62,658 nt of DNA from an uncultured Pseudovibrio sp. (GCA_947502585.1 CANNAV010000008.1:1-62658), one strand, 5' to 3'. Counted from the first letter of the stretch, positions 52,700 to 61,951 are shown. A program made the numbers and translations. Notes: generated by a model not told the origin, from the letters alone.

Positions 52700-53311
52700 C
52701 TACTTTTCAGTTTCGCCTTCTTCAGAAGTGTCGTCTTCTTTCAGACCAGCTGGTGAAACAATCGTGGAGATTGTGAAGTCGCGGTCTGTAATAGTAGGAG
52801 CACAACCAGCCGGGAGCTTAACAGCAGAGATATGCTGGGAAGAACCGAGGTCAGCTACACCAAGATCGATTTCGAGAGCTTCCGGGATAGCGTTTGCCGG
52901 AACAGTCATTTCAACGGTGTGACGTACAACGTTAATAACACCACCGCGCTTCAGACCAGGTGATGTTTCTTCGTTCAGGAACTTCACCGGGATTTCAACG
53001 GTCAGAGTAGCGTTCGCAGAAACACGCAGGAAATCAACGTGCATCAGAGTATCTTTTACCGGATGCAACTGGAAGTCTTTTGCGATTACAGAAGTCTTTT
53101 CGCCGTTCAGGTCGATCGTACCGACGTGAGACAGGAAACCGCCCTTATTCAGGGTCATGGTTGCTTCTTTAATTGGCAGGTTAATGGACACTGCTTCTTT
53201 TTTGCCGCCGTAGATTACTGCTGGTACAAGACCTTCACGACGAGCTGCACGAGCGGCCCCCTTGCCGGCCCGTTCACGCACCTGTGCTTTCAGCTCATAG
53301 CTGTTTGCCAT
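52700..53311 (-). CDS. rplY: 50S ribosomal protein L25 / general stress protein Ctc
   Basis: 5S-rRNA-binding ribosomal protein of the long TL5/CTC type, 203 aa from ATG 53311 (MANSYELKAQVRERAGKGAA). The N-terminal L25 domain covers about 5-95 and the C-terminal beta domain about 100-190. They include GGFLSHVGTIDLNGEKTSVI, HVDFLRVSANATLTVEIPV and VADLGSSQHISAVKLPAGC. An acidic tail (EDDTSEEGETEK) closes it. It heads the minus-strand rplY-pth-ychF operon. A longer in-frame start lacks a ribosome site. Confidence 0.97.
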   Translation of the reverse strand: MANSYELKAQVRERAGKGAARAARREGLVPAVIYGGKKEAVSINLPIKEATMTLNKGGFLSHVGTIDLNGEKTSVIAKDFQLHPVKDTLMHVDFLRVSANATLTVEIPVKFLNEETSPGLKRGGVINVVRHTVEMTVPANAIPEALEIDLGVADLGSSQHISAVKLPAGCAPTITDRDFTISTIVSPAGLKEDDTSEEGETEK

Positions 53312-53474
53312 GGTGGAATCTCCTGGTTGGATTACAAAAGTAAGGCCGCGGAAGCGACAGAGTTCTGCGCTCAACTACGGCCAACTTCGCACGCCTCCTC
53401 CAAGGGTGTCGACGTACGCGGCTCATATAACTGATACTCCCGGAAAGAGCAAGGGCAACTGCCGAGCTTACAAT

Positions 53475-53502
53475 GAGAAAAACCGGGCGTGTCCGGTTTC
53501 TC
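53475..53502 (-). terminator. prs terminator
   Basis: A GAGAAACCGG-type stem pairs with CCGGTTTTTCTC, giving a T-rich 3' arm on the minus strand. It lies 22 bases past the prs stop. Confidence 0.65.
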
Positions 53503-53523
53503 AAAGCTTGTAACAAATGCGAT

Positions 53524-54459
53524 TTATGAATCGAACAGGGAGGAAACGGAACGTTCCTGCGATGTGCGGTTGATAGCTTCGCCCATGAGTGGCGCAATAG
53601 AGATTGTGCGGATGTTTGGAGCAGCCTGAACAGCAGCCGTTGGCTCAATGGAATCAGTGATCACCAGTTCCTTGAGCCTGGAGGCAGCAACACGTGCGAC
53701 GGCGCCACCTGAGAGTACACCATGCGTGATATAGGCTGTGACGGACTTGGCGCCAGCTGTAAGAAGTGCATCTGCTGCGTTGCAGAGGGTACCGCCGGAA
53801 TCGACGATATCGTCCACAAGGATACAGTCGTAGCCGCTCACATCACCAATGATGTTCATGACTTCAGATTCACCGGGCTTGTCGCGGCGCTTGTCAACGA
53901 TGGACAAAGGTGCCTCGATGCGCTTTGCAAGTGCGCGTGCACGAACCACACCGCCAACATCCGGGGACACAACCATAACGTTGGTTGTGTCGTAGCATTC
54001 TTTGATGTCACGGGTCATCACAGGTGCGCCGTAGAGGTTGTCGGTCGGAATATCAAAGAATCCCTGAATCTGTGCAGCGTGAAGATCGAGTGTAAGAACC
54101 CTGTCTGCACCCGCATTGGTGATCAGGTTGGAAACAAGTTTCGCAGAGATTGGCGTCCGGGGAGCTGACTTACGGTCCTGACGGGCGTAGCCGAAGTATG
54201 GAACCACTGCGGTGATACGACGTGCTGAAGAACGGCGGAGTGCATCAATGATGATCAGCAGTTCCATGAGGTGGTCATTTGCCGGATAGCTTGTAGGCTG
54301 AATGACAAAGACGTCCTCTCCGCGTACGTTCTCCTGAATCTCAACGTAGATTTCCTGGTCTGCAAAGCGGCGAACCAAGCACTTCGCCAATGGCACATCA
54401 AGATACTTTGAAATTTGCTCGGCCAGCGCACGATTGGAGTTACCCGCGACAATTTTCAT
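53524..54459 (-). CDS. prs: ribose-phosphate pyrophosphokinase
   Basis: Makes PRPP from ribose-5-phosphate and ATP; PRPP feeds purine, pyrimidine, NAD, His and Trp synthesis, and the apt gene nearby. ATG 54459 ([20 protein letters not shown]) gives 311 aa. Signatures include [31 protein letters not shown], the PRPP loop [20 protein letters not shown] and the metal-binding [18 protein letters not shown] longer upstream frame is rejected. It is monocistronic with its own terminator. Confidence 0.97.
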   Translation of the reverse strand: MKIVAGNSNRALAEQISKYLDVPLAKCLVRRFADQEIYVEIQENVRGEDVFVIQPTSYPANDHLMELLIIIDALRRSSARRITAVVPYFGYARQDRKSAPRTPISAKLVSNLITNAGADRVLTLDLHAAQIQGFFDIPTDNLYGAPVMTRDIKECYDTTNVMVVSPDVGGVVRARALAKRIEAPLSIVDKRRDKPGESEVMNIIGDVSGYDCILVDDIVDSGGTLCNAADALLTAGAKSVTAYITHGVLSGGAVARVAASRLKELVITDSIEPTAAVQAAPNIRTISIAPLMGEAINRTSQERSVSSLFDS

Positions 54460-54693
54460 AACCCGCAAGTCCTTCTTGGGCTTAGATCTCACCCCGTGAC
54501 AGCAATCGGTGGTGAGGTGGAAATTTGCGTCCCTTGGCGGAACCCGATTTCTTCTGGTAAAGCGTCCTGACAGGTCGCCTTGCGCGCCTTTTAGCAACCT
54601 CGCCTTAAGCCGACAATAGCCAGAACGTACAGCAACATGGCTTTTTTGCCACAGTTGAGCTGTATAATCATTTATAATATTGATTTTATTGTG

Positions 54694-55197
54694 TTAATTG
54701 CTGTGCAGCCATGCTTTTAAAGATGCAATTGTTCTGGATGCAATTCTCTTCAGTGCGTCGTTTGAAACATCAGCCCAAGGGTCGCCTGAGTTGCCGTTAG
54801 TTTGCTCCTGGCCATCAATTCGGTGAACGCGGTTACCGTTTACGTCAATAATGTCAAATACATAGAAGACGTTCGTAGTGTACTGGTCGCCAGCCGCGGT
54901 CAGGAATCCTTTGACCCGGTAGGTTGCCGGTGCGCCAGCGCGTCTGACGAGGTTTAGATCCGCTGCTGCTGCGCGATTCCCCAGTTTCTCAGAGAGATTA
55001 TCTGCAATATTGCCAGGCACTCCGGTCAGCTGCTCAAATGCAAAAGTTGCTTTTTCCGGTGATACAGTCGGATGCGCTGACTTCGTTTCAATCATGTCCC
55101 CGATGCTGGAAGGGGGAATAGGGTTTGCCGCACAGCCTGCAAGAATTGCCATGGTGGCAATGGTTAATACCCGAGGTAAAAGTACGAGCTTCAGCAT
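54694..55197 (-). CDS. predicted lipoprotein of unknown function
   Basis: A 167-aa protein with a lipoprotein signal: helix LLPRVLTIATMAILAGC with the lipobox LAGC, so Cys22 is the likely acylation site. The mature part has a Ser/Asn-containing region, VNVNGNRV-like strand IIDVNGNRVHRIDGQEQTNG and a C-terminal helix RIASRTIASLKAWLHS. I do not recognise a family beyond general periplasmic lipoproteins. The residue after Cys is Ala, so outer-membrane sorting is expected. It stands between prs and the M24-fold gene. Confidence 0.78.
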   Translation of the reverse strand: MLKLVLLPRVLTIATMAILAGCAANPIPPSSIGDMIETKSAHPTVSPEKATFAFEQLTGVPGNIADNLSEKLGNRAAAADLNLVRRAGAPATYRVKGFLTAAGDQYTTNVFYVFDIIDVNGNRVHRIDGQEQTNGNSGDPWADVSNDALKRIASRTIASLKAWLHSN

Positions 55198-55274
55198 GTC
55201 AGTCCTTTAAGTCTACTCAGAGAATCAGCGCGAGGTGCCCCCAATGGGGTCGATAGGATCAATTATGGCAGTCT

Positions 55275-56435
55275 TTATCCTGCCTTCACAGGGAGGTCGA
55301 GAGAAAGCTGTGATAATACTTCCGGTCCATCTGCGTGCGTGATGTAGGTCTGGCCCAGGGTCATAGCGGTTTCGCTGTCTGAATCCATGATGACTATGTG
55401 CATAAACAGCACCATGTTTTCGTGAACTTCATGTGCATTTTCTTTGAAAGCCATGTAGGGCGGTTCCATCCAGCCTGGTGTGAAGCGTGCGCCAAGGGAA
55501 TATCCGCAGGCATTCAGGCGGTGTGGCATCAGGCCGCGATCATCCAGAATATTGGCGTGTGCGGCAAACAGATCGCCGAACGTGTTGCCCACCTGCATGG
55601 CCTGTTCAACAGCCAGAAGGGCCTCTTTTGCAGCACGGTGGAGTTCCAGGTGGCGCGGCCTTGGCTCTCCCACAATAACGGTGCGGATGGAGGCGGCGTG
55701 ATAGTGGCGGTAAACGCCCGCCCATTCTATGGTGAGCTGATCGTTTTGTGAGAGTATTCTGCGGCCAGACTTATAACGGCAGAGCAGGGCGTCAGGGCCT
55801 GAACCTATAACAAACTCATTGGCCGGGTAGTCGCCGCCACCTTCAAAAACGGCGCTTTGCATTTTTGCCAGAATGCGGCCTTCATCGCATCCGGGTCTGA
55901 CCTCTTCCATGCCGGCCAGAAAAGCTGCATCTGCGAGTTTGCCAGCCGTTCTGACATAGTCCAGCTCAGTTGGGGATTTGACCAGACGGAGCGACTTCAC
56001 GATATCGGAGGCATCATCTACGTCTGCAAAGGAGTGGAGAGATTCGTCCAGCAGGCGGCCATTGGCTGCGGTGAGGCCGTGGGTGTCATACTCCACGCCG
56101 ATGCGGGTTCCGAGCAGGTCGAGATCAAACAGCAGCTCTTTGACCTGACCAACCGGGGACTTGCCAGCTACATCCATCCAGAGGCGAATGTCTTTGAGGT
56201 TGGAAGTGTTGCGCGCTTGCCGCAAATCTGCGGCGCGGGTGAGAAGAATAGGTTCTTCACCGGGGCGATAGATCAGACATTGGAAGAAGCAGTAGCCGTA
56301 GGTGTCGAAACCTGTCAGCCAATACATGCTTTCCTGTGCGAAGATCAGCAGGCAATCGAAATGACGTTCTTTGAGTCTGGCGTCCAGAGCAGTACGACGC
56401 TCGGCAAATTCTTCCGGTGCAAAGTGCAGGGCCAT
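55275..56435 (-). CDS. M24-fold protein lacking the metal ligands (creatinase/DoeA-like)
   Basis: A 386-aa pita-bread-fold protein from ATG 56435, after GAGAAG. The N-terminal creatinase domain (about 10-150) has CLLIFAQESMYWLTGFDTYG, typical of Xaa-Pro and creatinase relatives. In the catalytic domain the usual two Asp of metallopeptidases are absent: the first strand reads IEWAGVYRHYHAASIRTVIV (about 233-252) where active enzymes have D and DxTRT. Later HRLNACGYSLGARF replaces GHGIG-type. Creatinase and ectoine hydrolase also lack the metal site, so a metal-free amidohydrolase of a small molecule is the best guess. It is downstream of pgeF by 70 bases. Confidence 0.82.
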   Translation of the reverse strand: MALHFAPEEFAERRTALDARLKERHFDCLLIFAQESMYWLTGFDTYGYCFFQCLIYRPGEEPILLTRAADLRQARNTSNLKDIRLWMDVAGKSPVGQVKELLFDLDLLGTRIGVEYDTHGLTAANGRLLDESLHSFADVDDASDIVKSLRLVKSPTELDYVRTAGKLADAAFLAGMEEVRPGCDEGRILAKMQSAVFEGGGDYPANEFVIGSGPDALLCRYKSGRRILSQNDQLTIEWAGVYRHYHAASIRTVIVGEPRPRHLELHRAAKEALLAVEQAMQVGNTFGDLFAAHANILDDRGLMPHRLNACGYSLGARFTPGWMEPPYMAFKENAHEVHENMVLFMHIVIMDSDSETAMTLGQTYITHADGPEVLSQLSLDLPVKAG

Positions 56436-56505
56436 GTCTTCTCCCAATCCATAGTTTGCAAAGCAATCTGAAACAGAACTTACTCTTGCTCGTCTGTAAG
56501 CACAA

Positions 56506-57273
56506 TCAGCCGGTCAACATGATAGTTGATATCTGGCGTCCGTAATCCGCCTCTTTGTTATGGGTAGTTCTTCGGTAGGAAAAGAATCTGTTTTCATCCG
56601 CATAGGTGCATAGTTTAAGGTCGATGATGTTTTTCAGGCCGAGTGTGTCCAGTTGGGCTTTGATGAATGCTGGCAGGTCGAACATGCTGTGAAGCGGTTT
56701 TTCCGAAGGGACGAAGAAGCGCTGGTAGTCCTGAGACTTTGTAAGGAAACCTTCAACAAATTCAGGGCCAACCTCGTAAGCTTGCTGCGAGATCATCGGG
56801 CCCATCACTGCTGTTATGTTTGCCGGGATTGCTCCAAGCTCCGTCATTGCTGCCACTGTGTTAGGCAGGATGCCATTGACAGCACCTTTCCAGCCAGAGT
56901 GGGCTGTGCCGATGACTCTGTTGCCTGGATCTGCAAACAGGATCGGGCCGCAGTCTGCGGTCAGGATGCCGATAGCAAGGTCAGGAGTGTTGGTGACGAG
57001 AGCGTCTGCGCGTTTATCATCATCCTCAGCAAAGGGCACAGAGACGCTTAAAACCCTGGTTGAGTGGATCTGGTAGGGCGTAATCATCTGTTCAGGTGTG
57101 GCGCCGAGCCGTTCGGCTACGCGCCGGCGGTTTTCCAGAACGTCTTCGCGGGCATCACCTGAGCCCAGGCCGACGTTGAGGCCTTTGTAAATGCCGGTGG
57201 AAACGCCTCCTTCGCGGGTAAAGAAGCCATGTGAAAGGCGTTGCATTGCTTCAAGCTCTGGCACTTTGATCAT
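56506..57273 (-). CDS. pgeF: PgeF/YfiH laccase-domain protein
   Basis: A 255-aa member of the DUF152/LACC1 family. These proteins edit peptidoglycan precursors (removing L-Ser in place of L-Ala) or act as purine-nucleoside enzymes. Zinc-site blocks are PYQIHSTRVLSVSV, ILTADCGPILFAD and GTAHSGWKGAVNG, with AVMGPMISQQAYEVG and ENRFFSYRRTTHNKEADYGR near the end. The lgt-midA-pgeF order is conserved in alphaproteobacteria. It follows midA by 23 bases. Confidence 0.94.
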   Translation of the reverse strand: MIKVPELEAMQRLSHGFFTREGGVSTGIYKGLNVGLGSGDAREDVLENRRRVAERLGATPEQMITPYQIHSTRVLSVSVPFAEDDDKRADALVTNTPDLAIGILTADCGPILFADPGNRVIGTAHSGWKGAVNGILPNTVAAMTELGAIPANITAVMGPMISQQAYEVGPEFVEGFLTKSQDYQRFFVPSEKPLHSMFDLPAFIKAQLDTLGLKNIIDLKLCTYADENRFFSYRRTTHNKEADYGRQISTIMLTG

Positions 57274-57296
57274 TGGCTTTTCCCGTTGCAGTGGTT

Positions 57297-58388
57297 TCAG
57301 TCCTGAAATGGAATTGGTTTTTCTGAGCTGTTGGTGATGCAGAGGACTTTGAAGAGCATGCCCATCTGGTCATCGGCAGCGAGGCGCTCCACATCTTTGC
57401 GGATCTGGTCCTGATCCGGCGTGGATTTGCCCCTCCCAAGCTGTCCGGCGCGTTCCAGCAGCCCAAGACCGAGCAGAAATTCTCCCTGACCGATTGGGCC
57501 GTGTGCGTGTGCGCCTTCAGTTGTGGCTGCGATGGCGAGTGCCTGGAAATTGACATGGGCGGTTAAGTCCGCTTCGCCGCAATGCTCCAGTGTGGAGACG
57601 TACTCATGCTTTCTGAGGGCCTGAAAGGTGTTGCCTGTGGCAGTCCTGGCATATCCGTAGTCTATGAGCAGCGCGGCTCCGCCGTTCGCTTTGAAGCGCT
57701 GGCCGATTTGTGAGGCAACTGCGGTTGAGGCCGGAGACAGCTCCAGAGTGTCGCCCACCTGTGCCTGCAAGCCGACTTTGGCGACATCGGCTGGAGACAG
57801 AGTGCCTGGACCGATACCAAATGTGAGGTTGCCGTCATTATCCAGTCCAACACAGCGTTCACGCCATCCGTGTTCAGTGAGTTGGTATTGACTGATCGGG
57901 AGGGCGTCAAACAGTTCATTGGCAACGAGCAGAGTTGGGCCATCCGGGACGGTCTCCAGTGTGTCGTGCCACTTGATGGTGTAGGCTTTGAGCAGCTTGC
58001 GCTGTACTTTGCGCAGAGATGGACTGGTTTCGACCAGATGGATTTGCAGGTTTGCGAGCAGCTGCGGGCGCAACGAGACAACGCGCAGGATGTCTTTCAT
58101 TAAGGTGCCGCGGCCCGGACCCATTTCTACCAGGTGAACCGGGCCTTTCAAATCCTGGGAAAGCCCTTGATGTATAAGCCAGGCACCAACCAGTTCGCCG
58201 AAAAGCTGTGAGATCTCTGGCGCAGTGGTGAAGTCACCTTTCGTTCCGAAGGGCTGATGGTGCATGTAATAGCCATGCTCAGGATCAGACAGACACATGC
58301 TCATGTATTCGGCTAGGGCTATTGGACCATGGTTCGCGATGTGTTTTTTTATTTTTTCCTGAAGAGGTGTGGACGCGGAACTGGTCAT
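57297..58388 (-). CDS. MidA/NDUFAF7-type SAM-dependent methyltransferase
   Basis: A 363-aa protein of the DUF185/COG1565 family, whose mitochondrial member methylates an Arg of complex I. The N-terminal block is GPIALAEYMSMCLSDPEHGY and YYMHHQPFGTKGDFTTAPEI. The SAM motif is VHLVEMGPGRGTLMKDILRV. LVANELFDALPISQY, VLLIDYGYAR-like AALLIDYGYA and EYVSTLEHCGEADLTAHVNF complete the family. It starts one base after lgt and precedes pgeF. The target protein here is assumed, not shown. Confidence 0.92.
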   Translation of the reverse strand: MTSSASTPLQEKIKKHIANHGPIALAEYMSMCLSDPEHGYYMHHQPFGTKGDFTTAPEISQLFGELVGAWLIHQGLSQDLKGPVHLVEMGPGRGTLMKDILRVVSLRPQLLANLQIHLVETSPSLRKVQRKLLKAYTIKWHDTLETVPDGPTLLVANELFDALPISQYQLTEHGWRERCVGLDNDGNLTFGIGPGTLSPADVAKVGLQAQVGDTLELSPASTAVASQIGQRFKANGGAALLIDYGYARTATGNTFQALRKHEYVSTLEHCGEADLTAHVNFQALAIAATTEGAHAHGPIGQGEFLLGLGLLERAGQLGRGKSTPDQDQIRKDVERLAADDQMGMLFKVLCITNSSEKPIPFQD

Positions 58389-58389
58389 C

Positions 58390-59217
58390 TTACTTCTTTG
58401 TTTCCGGTGTTTTTTTGAGTGCCCAGATCAAGACTGCTACGCCGATCAGAACCATTGGCAGGCTCAGCAGCATTCCCATGGTGAAGAAACCTGCAAGGTA
58501 GCCGATCTGTGCATCTGGCACTCGGTAGAACTCCACAAAGATGCGGGCCAGACCATAACCGATAACGAAGCTGCCTGCGAGAACACCAGGTTTTTGCAGC
58601 AGTTTGAAGCGGTGGGACAACAGGCGCAGCACGAAGAACAGAAGTACCCCTTCAAGTGCTGCCTCATAAAGCTGGCTTGGGTGTCTTGGTTCTGGTCCGC
58701 CGTTCGGGAAGACAACGGCCCATGCAACGTCTGTCGGGCGCCCCCATAGCTCTGAGTTGATGAAGTTGGCGATGCGTCCAAAAAAGAGGCCAACCGGAGC
58801 GGCGATCGCGGCCAGATCGAACATTGTCCAGACGTTCAGGCCGCGTGTTCCGGAATAGATGATCAGCACAACGGTCATGCCCAGCAACCCACCGTGAAAG
58901 GCCATGCCTCCCTCCCAAACGGCTAGGATATCTGCCGGATTGGCGAGGTAATAGGGCAGATTGTAGAACAGGATGTAGCCTAGGCGACCGCCCAGTACAA
59001 TTCCGAGCGTTGCCCAAATGACGAAGTCGTCGATATCTGAAGCGGTTGGATGAGGTGTCGCGTTCCAGAGCGGTGTGTTGCGAACGGTTACGATCATGTA
59101 GCGCCACGCAAGAAGAATTCCGGCAATATATGCTAGTGCATACCAACGAATGGCAAGAGGTCCGAATTCGATCAGAACCGGATCAATCATCGGAAAAGGG
59201 ATGGCAAAGAGCGGCAT
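58390..59217 (-). CDS. lgt: prolipoprotein diacylglyceryl transferase
   Basis: Inner-membrane enzyme that attaches diacylglycerol to the lipobox Cys of prolipoproteins. ATG 59217 (MPLFAIPFPMIDPVLIEFGP) gives 275 aa; an upstream extension is rejected. There are seven membrane helices, the signature GGRLGYILFYNLPYY, the catalytic HGGLLGM and the GRIANFINSELWGRPTD motif. It is the first gene of lgt-midA-pgeF. The predicted lipoprotein at 54694 would be one of its substrates. Confidence 0.97.
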   Translation of the reverse strand: MPLFAIPFPMIDPVLIEFGPLAIRWYALAYIAGILLAWRYMIVTVRNTPLWNATPHPTASDIDDFVIWATLGIVLGGRLGYILFYNLPYYLANPADILAVWEGGMAFHGGLLGMTVVLIIYSGTRGLNVWTMFDLAAIAAPVGLFFGRIANFINSELWGRPTDVAWAVVFPNGGPEPRHPSQLYEAALEGVLLFFVLRLLSHRFKLLQKPGVLAGSFVIGYGLARIFVEFYRVPDAQIGYLAGFFTMGMLLSLPMVLIGVAVLIWALKKTPETKK

Positions 59218-59421
59218 AGGAGATCCTTCGGTTATTAACTGAAGGAGCATTCCGATAAGTGAAGGGCCTGGTCAAGTGGTTTATAGCAGGTGTTCAACAC
59301 AAGCTTTCGGCATCTTACTGACAGGTTCTTCAGGGTCCCAGGTGTAAATCAACTCTCAGCGCTTGAAACTGATGGCCCGGACCAATACTTGTTTGTGAGA
59401 GTTAAATTTAAAGAGGACGCC

Positions 59422-59706
59422 ATGAGCCAGTCTCCAAATCGCATGTTCGACGAGTTTGCAAAGCTGATGACCGATGCCGCTGGTGTTGCGCAGGGCGCCA
59501 AGCGGGAAGTAGAAACCGCATTCCGGGCGCAGATCGAGCGTTTCATGTCGGATATGGATCTGGTTTCGCGAGATGAGTTTGACACAGTCAAGGACATGGC
59601 GATCAAAGCGCTTGATGAAGTCGAAAAGCTTGAAGAGCGTCTTTCGGCAGCAGAAAAACGTCTCGTGGATCCAGATGAAAAAGTTGCGCCAGAAGACAAG
59701 ACCTAG
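59422..59706 (+). CDS. ubiK: UbiK-family accessory factor (BMFP)
   Basis: A small 94-aa coiled-coil protein that in E. coli supports ubiquinone synthesis through UbiJ and binds membranes. It begins MSQSPNRMFDEFAKLMTDAA and has the characteristic helix AFRAQIERFMSDMDLVSRDE followed by the coiled coil FDTVKDMAIKALDEVEKLEE. An acidic tail closes it. ATG 59422 follows AGAGGACGCC. It is divergent from lgt. Confidence 0.9.
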   Translation: MSQSPNRMFDEFAKLMTDAAGVAQGAKREVETAFRAQIERFMSDMDLVSRDEFDTVKDMAIKALDEVEKLEERLSAAEKRLVDPDEKVAPEDKT

Positions 59707-59986
59707 ATTTGGCTGAAAATTACATGTGAATATGCTGTGGGCGGCTTTGAGTCGTCCACACTTTTCGCAATGATTTGTCTATTCCCCCTATAGGGGAAAG
59801 TCCAAATCTATCGGTATATTGGCAAAAAAGGGATTCGATGTCCTGCATCAACAGTTCCTCAGGGAACTTCCTTTGTAGTGCATGCTTCTGTCCAAGAGCA
59901 CGTAAGTGTCTGGTCCCGGATCACTCAACCCGCGTCCGACCGGAGTGGGTAGACAAACTATTCCTCAAACGGAAAGAGGACCGGAA

Positions 59987-60487
59987 ATGAGCCTTATTGA
60001 GTATGGCACGGAACGCCCCCTGAATCCGGTTGATACCATCGAAAACCTCGCAGCCGGTAATGACTGGTCCTTTGAACGACTTGGTGATGACGAGATTTCC
60101 ATTTCGGTTACAGGAACCTGGTGTGATTACCATGTAACCTTTTCATGGATGGAAGAGTTGGAAGCACTGCATATGGCAAGTGCGTTCGACCTGAAGGTTC
60201 CAGCTCCCAGAAAAGATGAGATTGTTCGCCTGCTTGCTCTCATTAATGAGCAGCAGTGGATGGGTCATTTTGATATCTGGGGCCGTGAAGGTGTTGTTAT
60301 GTTCCGTCAGTCACTTTTGCTGGCTGGTGGCGCAGAAGCCAATTCATCTCAGATAGAAGTTCTTTTCTCTAACTCTCTTGATTCATGTGAACGGTATTAT
60401 CAATCGTTCCAGTTTGTCGTCTGGGCTGGCAAAACGGCGCAGGAAGCGATGGAAGCTGTGATGTTTGAAACTGTCGGTGATGCGTGA
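59987..60487 (+). CDS. YbjN-domain protein
   Basis: A 166-aa cytosolic protein starting at ATG 59987 after GGAAAGAGGA. The YbjN fold is visible: DWSFERLGDDEISISVTGTW, DYHVTFSWMEELEALHMASA, then PAPRKDEIVRLLALINEQQW and HFDIWGREGVVMFRQSLLLA. The C-terminus has YYQSFQFVVWAGKTAQEAME. YbjN is linked to motility and stress in E. coli and its fold resembles type III chaperones. In alphaproteobacteria this gene sits directly before proC; here proC is broken. Confidence 0.92.
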   Translation: MSLIEYGTERPLNPVDTIENLAAGNDWSFERLGDDEISISVTGTWCDYHVTFSWMEELEALHMASAFDLKVPAPRKDEIVRLLALINEQQWMGHFDIWGREGVVMFRQSLLLAGGAEANSSQIEVLFSNSLDSCERYYQSFQFVVWAGKTAQEAMEAVMFETVGDA

Positions 60488-61000
60488 AACCAACGAATGA
60501 ACGCCCGCTTGTTCTGGTTGGAGCAGGAAAAAAGGTGGTGCTATACTTGCTGGATGAAGCAGGGCATGGCGCCTGAGCATGTTGTGATTGTTGACCTCAA
60601 CCCGCCTTCCGGACACTTGAAACCATCACAGCAAACAGCCTCACCTGATACAGGAGCGTGCCAGAAGGTGTTGTGGCCGGTGTGTAGCCGTTGGCTATCA
60701 AACCGCAGATGATGGAAGCTTTGTTGCCAGCGCTCACTGATGTTGCAGATGGGGGCGGTCTTATGCTTTCGGTGGCAGCCGGGACAACAATGAGGCGCTC
60801 TAAAAATACGTTTGGCGCTGTGCATCCTGTTGTGATGTGATCCCGAATACGCCTTTTCAGGTCGGGCGGGGTATTATACCGCAGGATTTGTCACAGTTGA
60901 GGTTCTGGAAGAGTAGAAAGTATTGATGAGCTCTCTGTTTGAAACAATGAGTGCTGCCCGTCGACGACTGGGGCTGTACTTTTCGCAGATACGCTTTGAC
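60484..61000 (+). pseudogene. proC: proC (pyrroline-5-carboxylate reductase), shattered
   Basis: A GTG overlapping the YbjN stop opens KPTNERPLVLVGAGK, the exact ProC start with its GxGxM-type dinucleotide loop, then the frame breaks. Later pieces in other frames read WMKQGMAPEHVVIVDLNPPS, then MEALLPALTDVADGG, LMLSVAAGTTMR and FGAVHPVV, all in ProC order. MSSLFETMSAARRR marks the end. At least three frameshifts and an in-frame TGA are needed to explain it. Proline synthesis must depend on another copy elsewhere. The break is recent enough that the protein is still readable. Confidence 0.8.
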
Positions 61001-61030
61001 CAGATTCCAAAATTGCTTGATATTGCAGTA

Positions 61031-61060
61031 AAGCCCTGGTTACCGGGCTAAGTCTTTTTC
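61031..61060 (+). terminator. terminator after the proC remnant
   Basis: AAAGCCC / GGGCT with the loop TGGTTACC, followed by AAGTCTTTTTC. It is an intact terminator left behind the broken gene. Confidence 0.75.
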
Positions 61061-61108
61061 TTTGTATCTGCGCTGCTCCTGTGTGTATGATCAAGTGTTG
61101 ATGCGTAG

Positions 61109-61213
61109 TCAGAGCACGTTGCGTCATTTATATTCACGCTCCGCACTCTGACTTCTATAGTGGAGCGAATTCTTAGGGTTTGATTGTAGCCAACCAAACG
61201 GAACGCGCTCTGG
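61109..61213. repeat. 105-bp interspersed palindromic repeat, copy 2
   Basis: The second copy of the element at 37850-37954, equal in length. Shared blocks include CAGAGC at the start, TTCACG/TTTACG, CTCTGACTTCT, GAGCGAATTCTTA, GTTTGA and CAAACGGAACGCGCTC at the end. It ends 25 bases before the next TetR gene and may carry or disturb its promoter. Confidence 0.75.
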
Positions 61214-61238
61214 AGTGTTGGCCATACAGGAGCGTGCC

Positions 61239-61931
61239 ATGCCCACCGAAAAGACCCATCAGAAAGTAACCGCAAGTTTTATTGAGTTGCTGGAAACACA
61301 CCGTATTGAAGAGATCACTTATGCGGCCATCGCAGACAATGCTGGTGTGAAGATTGAGGTGGTGCGCACGTGTTGCAACGGGAAGCTGGATCTGCTTGCG
61401 GCCTTTATGCAGGACATTGACAAGAGAGTTCTGAAAGAGCGAGATCCTGATCTGATGGATGAGAGGCGGCGTGATCGGTTGTTTGACGTTCTTATGTGCC
61501 GACTTGATCTTATGGAACCGCATAGAGAGGCTATACGAAACCTACGCAAAACAGTGGGGAAGGATCCAGCTTTGGCCCTGCATATGCATAAGCTGGTGAC
61601 ACGCTCCATGAAATGGATGCTGGTGGCCGCTGGCATTGAAGAGTTTGGTTTGCGCAGTGTCGGTTTGTCCAATGCACTGGCTCTGGGGTTTGAGCGCCTG
61701 GTTCGTGTCTGGCTTGAGGATGACGCGCCGGGGCATCCAAAGGTTATGGTTGCCGTTGATAACATGCTAGCAGATGGCGAAAGGTGGATGGGCCGTGCTT
61801 GCCGTGCCAAAAAAGTGGCCGCGCCTTTTATTGAAGGACTGGGACGTTTGTGTCAGAGACCTTCCCGCCCGGCTGGTAAGAGTTCACCGTCACCTGAAGG
61901 TGCAAATAGTGGGGCTGAAGCCAGCTCCTGA
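61239..61931 (+). CDS. TetR-family regulator
   Basis: A 230-aa protein; I use ATG 61239 (MPTEKTHQKVTASFIELL) after AGGAG. The HTH region is HRIEEITYAAIADNAGVKIE (about 24-43), with a weak match to TetR (VVRTCCNGKLDLLAAFM in place of the usual YYHF). The C-terminal domain has REAIRNLRKTVGKDPALALH and GFERLVRVWLEDDAPGHPK, patterns seen in alphaproteobacterial TetR/COQ9-like regulators. A low-complexity Pro/Ser/Ala tail ends it. csaA follows by 20 bases on the same strand. Confidence 0.75.
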   Translation: MPTEKTHQKVTASFIELLETHRIEEITYAAIADNAGVKIEVVRTCCNGKLDLLAAFMQDIDKRVLKERDPDLMDERRRDRLFDVLMCRLDLMEPHREAIRNLRKTVGKDPALALHMHKLVTRSMKWMLVAAGIEEFGLRSVGLSNALALGFERLVRVWLEDDAPGHPKVMVAVDNMLADGERWMGRACRAKKVAAPFIEGLGRLCQRPSRPAGKSSPSPEGANSGAEASS

Positions 61932-61951
61932 TGTGAGTTGCTGAGAAGAAT

